Below, piece after piece: positions 1 through 5,044 of a stretch of DNA of 9,448 bases (the first letter of the stretch is position 1; each line of letters starts with the position of its first letter). The notes beneath the pieces were generated by a model that worked only from the letters and a program-made list of their open reading frames with translations, had not been told where the DNA came from and did not search any database. The position numbers were made by a program, and so were the translations under genes. Origin of the DNA: an uncultured Clostridia bacterium. Its GTDB lineage: Bacteria > Bacillota > Clostridia > Lachnospirales > Lachnospiraceae. The stretch covers positions 1 to 9,448 of the forward strand of contig CAMORF010000063.1 in the NCBI GenBank assembly GCA_946623485.1, written 5' to 3'.

Positions 1-1146
1 GGTGCCGCATTCGATCTTAACGCCCTGCTCCTCGATGATCTTTACCTCTCCGGCGATGACATCCCTCGGAAGACGGTATGCCGGGATTCCATAGGCTGTG
101 GTTCCGCCTGCGGTAGGCATGGCTTCCTTGATCGTGACATCATGGCCCTGCTTGCGCAGGTAATAGGCTGCGGAAAGTCCGGCAGGCCCTGCGCCGACGA
201 CGCAAACCTTCTTGCCCGTATCCGGAAGCTGCTTGCTCTTTGCCCTCCACTTCTGCTCGATATCCTTATCCGCCGCATAGCGCTTGATCAGGCGGATCGA
301 CATCGGGTCTGAGAGGCAGTTACGTTTGCACTGGGTTGCGCAGGCCTGGGTGCAGATATATCCCAGGATACGCGGGATCGGCAGCTTTTCACGGATGATC
401 GCGATGGCCTGGTCCATATTCCCGTTCTTAACGGCTCTCAGATACCTCGGGATCTCAGCATGGGCCGGACACTCTGCCTTGCAGGGGACGACATAGTCTT
501 CCTTCTGTTTCTCGGTTGTCGCCAGCTTGTCACGGATGGTGCCGGTGGGACATACTTCCGCGCAGGCCTGGCAGAACCTGCAGTCCGCGTCCGCAAGAAG
601 CTTGTCATGCAGCGTTCCCACATAGGTCTCCATGCCCTTCTTGTGATAATTCAGCACCTTCACGCCGCGCAGCTCATTGCAGGCGCGTACGCAGCGTCCG
701 CATAGGACGCAGCGGTTCATGTCATGAACCAGCAGCGGGTTTGCGGAATTCTCTTTGAATCCCTTGACGCGCATCTTCAGGCGCCCGGTCTTCGGGCCGA
801 TGTACTGAATCAGCATCTGCAGCTCGCAGTTGCCGTACTTTGGGCAGGTAGAGCAGTCTTCCGGATGCCCTGCCAGCAAAAGCTCCAGCGCAAGCATGCG
901 CAGCTTATTAATCTCATCTGACTTGGTCCGGATGACCATGCCATCCTTCGCCTTCAGAGTGCAGGATGTCACCACGCCCTCCTGCCCTTCCAGTTCCACG
1001 ATGCACATACGGCAGGAGCCCAGCGGATTCAGGTCTTTATGGTGACACAGATGGGGAATGTAGATCCCGTTCTCCAGGGCGCAGTCCAGGACATTCGCAC
1101 CCTCCGGTACGTTGAGCTTTACCCCGTCAATGGTGATAACAGCCAT
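1..1146 (-). CDS. NuoG-like Fe-S / GltD-like FAD-dependent oxidoreductase, N-terminal 382 residues (C-terminus outside window)
   Basis: This is a cytoplasmic electron-transfer flavoprotein that is open at base 1. The start at 1146 is set by AAGGAGGT five bases upstream. Residues 1-75 form a plant-type 2Fe-2S ferredoxin domain (C34, C45, C48, C62). Residues 94-107 (HPEDCSTCPKYGNC) are the His-Cys3 4Fe-4S site seen in NuoG and formate dehydrogenase or hydrogenase subunits. Two ferredoxin CxxCxxCxxxC sites follow (C146-C156 and C189-C199). A GltD-type cysteine region comes next (C222, C226, then C265, C269, C273, C277). A Rossmann FAD motif GAGPAG lies at 318-323, followed by GGTTAYGIPAYRLP, typical of the glutamate synthase small-subunit family. 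The family moves electrons between NAD(P)H and Fe-S partners. It lies 71 bp after the SnoaL-like gene and is probably cotranscribed with it. A natural role is supplying electrons to the FAD-binding reductase encoded upstream, but that partner is inferred. It does not look like true glutamate synthase, since no GltB is visible and the Fe-S N-terminus is extra. Confidence 0.9.
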   Translation of the reverse strand, partial: MAVITIDGVKLNVPEGANVLDCALENGIYIPHLCHHKDLNPLGSCRMCIVELEGQEGVVTSCTLKAKDGMVIRTKSDEINKLRMLALELLLAGHPEDCSTCPKYGNCELQMLIQYIGPKTGRLKMRVKGFKENSANPLLVHDMNRCVLCGRCVRACNELRGVKVLNYHKKGMETYVGTLHDKLLADADCRFCQACAEVCPTGTIRDKLATTEKQKEDYVVPCKAECPAHAEIPRYLRAVKNGNMDQAIAIIREKLPIPRILGYICTQACATQCKRNCLSDPMSIRLIKRYAADKDIEQKWRAKSKQLPDTGKKVCVVGAGPAGLSAAYYLRKQGHDVTIKEAMPTAGGTTAYGIPAYRLPRDVIAGEVKIIEEQGVKIECGT

Positions 1147-1193
1147 TTTTACCTCCTTGTATTCGTCCTTCATGATGGAAAAAACTACGATCC

Positions 1194-1207
1194 TTCCTGA
1201 TCAGGAA
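1194..1207. repeat. 14-bp perfect palindrome in the SnoaL/Fe-S flavoprotein gap
   Basis: TTCCTGATCAGGAA is a perfect inverted repeat, 11 bases after the SnoaL stop and 48 bases before the next start. It has no loop and no following U-tract on the minus strand, so it is a better operator or dimer-protein site than a terminator. Closely related palindromes (TCCTGA-A-TCAGGA and TCCTG-G-CAGGA) occur in the promoter region at 1795-1840. Confidence 0.5.
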
Positions 1208-1217
1208 AGCGGCGTTT

Positions 1218-1559
1218 TCAGCACGGCTGAAGCACATCCCAATGCTCTGCCAGCTTTCCGTCCTGAAGGCGGTACATGTCTACCACACGGCAGCGTGTAT
1301 TGCCTTCCGGATCTACATTCTTCAGGTAGACCCAGACCATATCCCCCTCAGCTACCATCATCTTGATGTCCAGCTTAAAGTCCGGATGCTCGATAAACTT
1401 CTGGGCAAATGCATTCTTCAGCGCCTCTCTTCCCTGGCCGACGCCCGGATTGTGCTGTTTGTAGTCTTCCCGGACATACTTGTCCGCCGATGCTACGATA
1501 TGATCATTGAAAAATTCCTTGTAAAGAGCCCTTACGACCTCTTTATTCTTCTCTTCCAT
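1218..1559 (-). CDS. SnoaL-like (NTF2-fold) small protein, 113 aa
   Basis: This is a single-domain cytoplasmic protein of the SnoaL-like/NTF2 alpha+beta cone fold. It resembles the predicted aldol-condensation group (COG4922-like). Visible family features are an N-terminal helix with VVRALYKEFFN, the YKQHNPGVGQG segment (33-43), and a closing strand GKLAEHWDVLQ (101-111), in which H106-W107-D108 is the hallmark. Family members catalyse isomerisation, hydration, elimination or ring-closing chemistry without cofactors; the substrate here is unknown. The start at 1559 has GGAGG at a good distance. The same frame stays open upstream to an ATG at 1739, but that extension consists of hexapeptide repeats written with five TTA leucine codons, a codon rare in the neighbouring genes, so I treat it as leader RNA. 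The 313-bp gap before it carries its own promoter and structured leader. The Fe-S flavoprotein gene follows. Confidence 0.85.
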   Translation of the reverse strand: MEEKNKEVVRALYKEFFNDHIVASADKYVREDYKQHNPGVGQGREALKNAFAQKFIEHPDFKLDIKMMVAEGDMVWVYLKNVDPEGNTRCRVVDMYRLQDGKLAEHWDVLQPC

Positions 1560-1586
1560 GGATATCCTCCAGCCTTCCGGCCATCT

Positions 1587-1605
1587 CAATTCCGCAAAAG
1601 AATTG
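1587..1605 (-). promoter_or_regulatory. Leader hairpin close to the SnoaL ribosome binding site
   Basis: On the minus-strand transcript, CAATTC and GAATTG pair around a 7-base loop, about 28 bases upstream of the start codon. It abuts the last copy of the 18-bp repeat and precedes the GGAGG site. It may present or mask the ribosome binding site. No U-tract follows, so it is not a terminator. Confidence 0.35.
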
Positions 1606-1694
1606 GTCTGTAACTTGATTGTGATCTGTAAACCGGCAGGGTTCTGTAACCCGGTTATAGTCTGTAACCCGGTTATGATCTGTAAACAATGAAG
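1605..1694 (-). repeat. Five tandem 18-bp direct repeats in the SnoaL leader
   Basis: Units begin at 1605, 1623, 1641, 1659 and 1677, with exactly 18-bp periodicity. All carry TCTGTAA on the plus strand (TTACAGA on the transcript strand). The third and fourth units are near identical and contain TAACCCGGTTA (1647-1657 and 1665-1675), itself an 11-bp inverted repeat with a central base. The first, second and fifth units diverge outside the core. The array lies between the predicted transcription start and the SnoaL start. In RNA, GGTTA of one unit can pair with TAACC of the next, giving alternative small hairpins. It could be a binding array for an RNA-binding or DNA-binding regulator; no known family is recognised. 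Confidence 0.75.
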
Positions 1695-1699
1695 CCTTC

Positions 1700-1736
1700 T
1701 CCGGTCCGTATCTGCATGACGCAGATACAAACCGGA
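1700..1736 (-). promoter_or_regulatory. Strong 16-bp leader hairpin
   Basis: Arms 1700-1715 and 1721-1736 pair over 16 positions around a 5-base loop. Fourteen pairs are Watson-Crick. The two remaining positions are G-U wobbles when read as minus-strand RNA but C-A mismatches in plus-strand RNA, so the structure suits the transcript running toward the SnoaL gene. No U-tract follows, so it is not a simple intrinsic terminator. It could be a 5'-UTR stabiliser, an attenuator part or a protein-binding element. Confidence 0.6.
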
Positions 1737-1746
1737 CATAATTCCA

Positions 1747-1770
1747 AGCGGGAGACACTTGCCCCCCGCT
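1747..1770 (-). promoter_or_regulatory. Promoter-proximal leader hairpin
   Basis: AGCGGG (1747-1752) and CCCGCT (1765-1770) form a 6-bp GC-rich stem with a 12-base loop. It would be at the very 5' end of a minus-strand transcript started from the TATAAT box at 1780-1785. This is consistent with a 5'-end stabilising stem-loop. Confidence 0.3.
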
Positions 1771-1779
1771 CAAAAAGCT

Positions 1780-1785
1780 ATTATA
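1780..1785 (-). promoter_or_regulatory. Promoter -10 box for the SnoaL / Fe-S flavoprotein genes
   Basis: Read on the minus strand this is a consensus TATAAT, predicting a start near 1773 and a leader of about 210 nt. At 17-bp spacing the -35 position (1803-1808) reads ATCCTG, a poor match to TTGACA. That fits an activator-dependent promoter, because this -35 position lies inside a palindrome. The call rests on the -10 match and its position only. Confidence 0.5.
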
Positions 1786-1791
1786 CCTCAC

Positions 1792-1843
1792 CCTTCCTGA
1801 ATCAGGATTTCCACAGCACAGCCAGAAAATCCTGGCAGGAAGG
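1792..1843 (-). promoter_or_regulatory. Long nested inverted repeat over the -35 region: operator or terminator-like hairpin
   Basis: Outer arms CCTTCCTG (1792-1799) and CAGGAAGG (1836-1843) pair perfectly. Inner arms CAGGATTT (1803-1810) and AAATCCTG (1827-1834) also pair perfectly, giving a 16-bp stem with one small internal loop and a 16-base apical loop. Within each side lies a short palindrome, TCCTGA-A-TCAGGA (1795-1807) and TCCTG-G-CAGGA (1830-1840), with centres about 34 bp apart. The element lies 29 bases after the stop of the FAD-reductase gene, so it may end that transcript, but no U-tract follows directly. It also overlaps the -35 region of the next promoter, so an operator role is equally likely. 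Confidence 0.5.
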
Positions 1844-1872
1844 ATGAATCATCAATGCTTGTAACTCTGCGC

Positions 1873-3330
1873 TTATTCTTCGTCATCCTCCTGCACGAAC
1901 TCAGCAGCTTCCATTCCGGCGATCCTTCCGGAGTTCACCGACCATCCCATGGAGTTTCCGGGAAGCAGGAACATATAGGAGTCATTGTAGAAGTTGCACG
2001 CATCCGCGCCAGCCGCGTACAGGCCCGGGATCGGCTCAAACTCGCTGTCGCAGCACTCACAGTTCTCGTTGATGCGCACGCCGCCCACGGTGCCGTATCC
2101 GCCCGGACGGACCTTCGCGCAGTAGAACGGAGCCCTGGTGATCGGACGCAGATATCTCTTCGGCTTGAAGAATTCCTCATCCACGCTGTCGCAGTAATCA
2201 TTGTATTCATCGACAGTCTCCAGAAGATTGTCCACATCGATCCCGGCCTTCTCCGCCAGCTCTTCCAGGGTGTCCGCTACGACGATGCCTTCATTGCCGG
2301 TTTCCTGCGCCTGCTTGATTCCATCCATGAAGCCGGACACATCCGGATCCGGGCGGACCAGGGAAACGTTATCGACGCCGTTCCTGATATAATACTTTAC
2401 GATGGAGCTGTCTACGATGGAGAAGCCCACGCAGCCCTTCTGCTGCCCGACCGCATTGGACAGGAAGGTGGCGTTCTGCATGTAATCCTCATTCATGAAG
2501 CGCTTACCGTGGCTGTTAACCAGCAGGTTCGGCTGAAGCATGACGTTCGGGATTGCCTGCGGAAGCTCATCAATTCCTTCAAAGTTCGCTGCCTGCTCGA
2601 TCCTGACCGGAAGCTTGTCAACGCCGGCCTCCCACATCATCCTCAGGCCATCGCCCACGATACCCGGGATCGCGAAATTGAACATATTCTTTCCGAAGTC
2701 CCATCCGGTCTCCTTCTTGATGAATTCCGGATTGCCGCCGGCTCCGCCGGTGCAGACGATCACAGCCTTCGCGTCGATCGTGATCTCCTTGCCATCCTTG
2801 GTAGTCGCAATGACGCCGGTTACCGCGTCGCCTTCCTTCACCAGCTTTTTCGCCGGTGTCTCCAGGAGGAATTCAACCCCCAGCTCCTGGGCACGGCCAT
2901 AGAGAGCCTTGTTCATGAAGGAGGCAGCTCTCGGCCCGATCCCCTGGTCTGTCTTAACGATGTGCCAGGTCGGTTCCGCCTGCGGGAAATACTTGAAGGC
3001 GCCCTCAAATTCTACGCCCTTCTCCTCCAGCCATTCAATCGTCTCGGCAGACTGCTCAAAATATCTCTTCACGACGCGGGCGTCCACCATGTAGTGGGTA
3101 TAAGTCATGATCATGTCAAATGCCCTCTCCACAGTGATGTCCTGCATGTCTCTCTTCTGATACTTGGTTCCGATGCCCAGCGGGCCCATTCCCATATTCG
3201 CGGCACCGCCCACAGCAGCAGCCTTATCGATCACAAGGACATCCGCCCCATCTTCCGCAGCCTGAACTGCTGCTGCAAGTCCGGTCGGGCCTGCGCCTAC
3301 GATGCAAATCTGTGTTGTGTAATCTGCCAT
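1873..3330 (-). CDS. FAD-binding reductase of the fumarate/urocanate reductase flavoprotein superfamily, 485 aa
   Basis: This is a soluble flavoprotein with FAD_binding_2 architecture and no signal peptide, heme-binding CxxCH or FMN-attachment domain. The FAD site shows as GAGPTG (12-17), the acidic strand end VLVIDK (31-36), GG (41-42), a conserved GDG (227-229), GKRFMNE (275-281) and a C-terminal closure GNSMGWSVNSGRIAG (458-472). Family members reduce or oxidise C=C bonds next to carbonyls. The arginine that normally follows the RFxNE motif in fumarate and urocanate reductases is absent (YMQ at 283-285), and the usual HHTMGG is GGYGTVGG (410-417). Fumarate is therefore an unlikely substrate; an enoate, ketone or aromatic ring is possible. 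The start at 3330 has AAGGAG eight bases upstream; the in-frame start at 3390 lacks this. Neighbouring genes suggest electrons from the Fe-S flavoprotein, as an inference. Confidence 0.88.
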   Translation of the reverse strand: MADYTTQICIVGAGPTGLAAAVQAAEDGADVLVIDKAAAVGGAANMGMGPLGIGTKYQKRDMQDITVERAFDMIMTYTHYMVDARVVKRYFEQSAETIEWLEEKGVEFEGAFKYFPQAEPTWHIVKTDQGIGPRAASFMNKALYGRAQELGVEFLLETPAKKLVKEGDAVTGVIATTKDGKEITIDAKAVIVCTGGAGGNPEFIKKETGWDFGKNMFNFAIPGIVGDGLRMMWEAGVDKLPVRIEQAANFEGIDELPQAIPNVMLQPNLLVNSHGKRFMNEDYMQNATFLSNAVGQQKGCVGFSIVDSSIVKYYIRNGVDNVSLVRPDPDVSGFMDGIKQAQETGNEGIVVADTLEELAEKAGIDVDNLLETVDEYNDYCDSVDEEFFKPKRYLRPITRAPFYCAKVRPGGYGTVGGVRINENCECCDSEFEPIPGLYAAGADACNFYNDSYMFLLPGNSMGWSVNSGRIAGMEAAEFVQEDDEE

Positions 3331-3399
3331 GTCTGTTCTCCTTCTTTTGTTTGTCTGCAGCGGTTCCCGCGAGGCATGGACGCTTCTCACGTATCCACA

Positions 3400-3442
3400 A
3401 TAAACAGAAGTTTCACTTCGTTTATATCGGACTCACAAGTCC
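3400..3442 (-). promoter_or_regulatory. Promoter/operator candidate for the FAD-reductase gene
   Basis: On the minus strand TATAAA (3421-3426) is a plausible -10 box about 91 bp before the start codon. Directly upstream lies the inverted repeat GGACT-N4-AGTCC (3429-3442), in the -35 to -10 spacer where a repressor or MerR-type regulator would bind. No good -35 is seen. Downstream, 3400-3425 folds into a hairpin (TAAAC/GTTTA plus GAAGT/ACTTC with one bulged base) that overlaps the -10, so it could be a DNA site rather than RNA. Confidence 0.35.
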
Positions 3443-3549
3443 AATCTCATTGGCGATCCGCGTCTGTGGCGTAGGGGATCCCGTTGCGTTTGCTTTATCA
3501 GTTACGGGCTTTCTTCCCGTTACTTTCCTCTGTTCCGAAATCTACATCA

Positions 3550-3638
3550 GTCGATTTAAGTTCGATTGAATCCGATCTGCTCCGGCCCGTTTCGTACCAT
3601 TTCGATCTGTTTCAATTCAATGCTTTTCGATCCGGCCC
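3550..3638. repeat. Short TTCGAT-type repeats at near-helical spacing, with longer direct and inverted repeats
   Basis: The region between the Gfo/Idh stop and the FAD-reductase promoter contains TCGAT or close variants at 3551, 3562, 3572, 3592, 3602 and 3627, mostly 10-11 bp (or 20 bp) apart. CGATCTG recurs at 3573 and 3603, TCCGGCCC at 3581 and 3631, and ATTGAAT (3564-3570) is inverted as ATTCAAT (3615-3621). The rest of the 310-bp gap (3443-3549) shows only a 5-bp stem ACGGG/CCCGT and nothing coding. The phased half-sites could be an array for a DNA-binding protein; no known consensus is matched. Confidence 0.4.
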
Positions 3639-3640
3639 TG

Positions 3641-4693
3641 TCAAGCCTGCTCAAAGGCGATCGCCTTGCCCGTCTTTGCGGATTCACGCACGGCATCCAT
3701 CACGCACAGTACCCTGCGTACCTGCTCCGGCTTCACGATGATCTCCTCTTCCCCGTTGAATGCCTTCAGAAAATGTTCAAAATACATCCTGTGGGAGACA
3801 TTGACCTCCGGAAGGGGCTCTTCATAAAGCAGGCCCTCCGGCGCCGGCCCGAAGCTCCTGGTGGGTCCTGCCGCCGTCATGGTGATCTTTCCGGGTACAT
3901 TTTCCAGAAGATGCCTGGTATGGACGATCCGTCCCTCGCCGCCGAAGCCGTCAATGATCGCGGAGCCCTTGTTTCCGCCGATGAACCAGCGGCGGGCCGG
4001 CGTCAGGTAATAGGTGCCCAGTTCGATCTCCGCCGTGACATGATTCGCGAACCGGAAGATGATCTTGAAGTAATCATCCACCTTTTCATTGATGACATTC
4101 TGCACGTCCGCGTAGAGCGAAACGATGGGAGAATCCACCATATTCAGGATCTGGTCGATCAGATGAACGCCCCAGTCGTAAAGCATTCCTCCGCCCATCT
4201 CCGGATACACATGCCAGTCATGCATGAAGCCATTGAATCCATAGAGCTGAGACTTAATGATGTACATATCTCCCACAAGGCCCTGGTCATAGACTTCCTT
4301 CATGATCCGGTAGTCCTTGTCCCAGCGTCTTTGCTGATGCACGGTGAAAAGCACGCCATTCTCCCGGCACGCTTCCACCATCTCATCGAATTCCTTCACG
4401 CTCATGGCGGCAGGCTTTTCACAAATCACATGCTTTTTGGCCGCCGCAGCCTTCTTCACCATCTCAGGGTGGGACGGGTTCGGGGTCGATACCATGACGA
4501 CATTAATGTCCGCGTTCGCCAGCATATCATCGATGTTGGAATACGTCTCAACACCCTCCGGCGCGTCCGACAGCATGTCCGGATTCGTATCGGCAACGGC
4601 AACCAGGTCAATATCCTCAAAGGTCGCCATCATGTCCGCATCGTTATGCCCCATAAACCCAAAGCCTACAATACCGAGTTTTATTTTTTCCAT
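3641..4693 (-). CDS. Gfo/Idh/MocA family NAD(P)-dependent oxidoreductase, 350 aa
   Basis: This is a cytoplasmic sugar or polyol dehydrogenase-type protein of normal family length. The N-terminal Rossmann domain begins with GIVGFGFMG (7-15), matching GxGxxG, and ends with CEKPAA (91-96), where K93 is the conserved catalytic lysine. The C-terminal alpha/beta domain carries GGGMLYDWGVHLID (167-180), the family's substrate-site motif with D173 and H177. The family oxidises a secondary hydroxyl of a sugar, inositol or glycoside, or reduces the matching ketone, using NAD(H) or NADP(H). Some members make 3-keto-glycosides as a first step of redox-assisted deglycosylation. The start at 4693 is supported by AAGGAGAG upstream. 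It is divergent from the AraC-GH39 regulator genes, which suggests a glycoside-related substrate. The exact substrate cannot be determined from sequence. Confidence 0.92.
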   Translation of the reverse strand: MEKIKLGIVGFGFMGHNDADMMATFEDIDLVAVADTNPDMLSDAPEGVETYSNIDDMLANADINVVMVSTPNPSHPEMVKKAAAAKKHVICEKPAAMSVKEFDEMVEACRENGVLFTVHQQRRWDKDYRIMKEVYDQGLVGDMYIIKSQLYGFNGFMHDWHVYPEMGGGMLYDWGVHLIDQILNMVDSPIVSLYADVQNVINEKVDDYFKIIFRFANHVTAEIELGTYYLTPARRWFIGGNKGSAIIDGFGGEGRIVHTRHLLENVPGKITMTAAGPTRSFGPAPEGLLYEEPLPEVNVSHRMYFEHFLKAFNGEEEIIVKPEQVRRVLCVMDAVRESAKTGKAIAFEQA

Positions 4694-4706
4694 GTGATTC
4701 TCTCCT

Positions 4707-4733
4707 TTTCTGAGGTCAGGATCTGCTCAGAAA
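4707..4733 (-). promoter_or_regulatory. Hairpin abutting the Gfo/Idh ribosome binding site
   Basis: TTTCTGAG (4707-4714) and CTCAGAAA (4726-4733) form a perfect 8-bp stem with an 11-base loop. On the minus-strand mRNA it ends immediately at AAGGAGAG, the ribosome binding site of the Gfo/Idh gene, so it could influence translation or mRNA stability. Part of the purine-rich site overlaps the stem edge. Confidence 0.4.
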
Positions 4734-4812
4734 TCCCTGCTCAGCCTTTCCTGTCTTCTCTCCGATTGTACAAAACGGCATCCGGTTCCATAGTTAGAAA
4801 CCCGCTTTTGAA

Positions 4813-4860
4813 AGTATATCGAAAATGCATGTTGTCTGCCCTGTTTCAATTAACCTGTTT
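4813..4860 (-). promoter_or_regulatory. Putative Gfo/Idh promoter with an upstream direct repeat
   Basis: TATACT on the minus strand (4813-4818) is a good -10 box, about 120 bp before the start. No good -35 is present at 17-bp spacing, as at many activator-dependent promoters. Further upstream, CCTGTTT is directly repeated at 4840-4846 and 4854-4860 (14-bp period), in the zone where an AraC-type activator could bind. The link to the divergent AraC genes is inference. Confidence 0.35.
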
Positions 4861-4976
4861 TGTTCACAATTTAATGTCTTTTCCCCGCAGTGTTTCCGCC
4901 GCAGCCGGGAGATCCAACATTTTCCATGCGGTTCATTCTTCATCTTCCAAATGAGCATTTTTACAGTTTAATTTTT

Positions 4977-5005
4977 TTGCATTTTTTTTAATGGTGCGTT
5001 ATATT
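4977..5005 (+). promoter_or_regulatory. Promoter for the AraC-GH39 genes
   Basis: TTGCAT (4977-4982) and TATATT (5000-5005) are separated by exactly 17 bp. They lie in a T-rich stretch (4958-4990) that could act as an UP element. The predicted start near 5012 lies upstream of the ATG at 5045 but downstream of the in-frame ATG at 4991, supporting 5045 as the true start. The remaining 4861-4976 stretch shows nothing coding; it contains a small AAATG/CATTT inverted repeat at 4950-4961. Confidence 0.5.
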
Positions 5006-5044
5006 GGTATAGGATGCATCTGCAAGGCAGAAAAGAGGTGGCGC

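Noticed and set aside
1605..1694. Plasmid-like iterons or a CRISPR array
   Set aside because: Units are 18 bp and contiguous with no spacers, which excludes CRISPR. No replication initiator or DnaA-box cluster is visible, and the array sits in a metabolic gene leader.
1560..1739. An N-terminal extension of the SnoaL-like protein with hexapeptide repeats (LQTITG type)
   Set aside because: The frame is open, but the start at 1559 has a good GGAGG site and gives normal family length. The extension uses TTA leucine codons, rare in neighbouring genes, and crosses a strong RNA hairpin.
3331..3390. An earlier in-frame start for the FAD-reductase gene at 3390
   Set aside because: It would place a charged 20-residue tail before the canonical Rossmann start, and the AAGGAG site fits the ATG at 3330.
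1855..3474. A 539-residue open frame on the plus strand opposite the FAD-reductase gene
   Set aside because: It mirrors the codon pattern of the real minus-strand gene, whose FAD motifs and ribosome binding site are convincing. The plus-strand translation shows no recognisable domain.
3566..4954. A 462-residue plus-strand open frame opposite the Gfo/Idh gene
   Set aside because: It is the antisense shadow of a gene with clear Rossmann, EKP and GGGxxxDxGxH motifs. The translation has no family features and no ribosome binding site was seen.
4958..4966. TTTACAG near the AraC promoter resembling the core of the 18-bp leader repeats
   Set aside because: It is a single six- to seven-base match in an AT-rich region, too short to claim a shared regulator.
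4991..5044. An 18-residue longer N-terminus for the first AraC-GH39 protein
   Set aside because: The ATG at 4991 has no ribosome binding site and lies within the predicted promoter, upstream of the expected transcript start.
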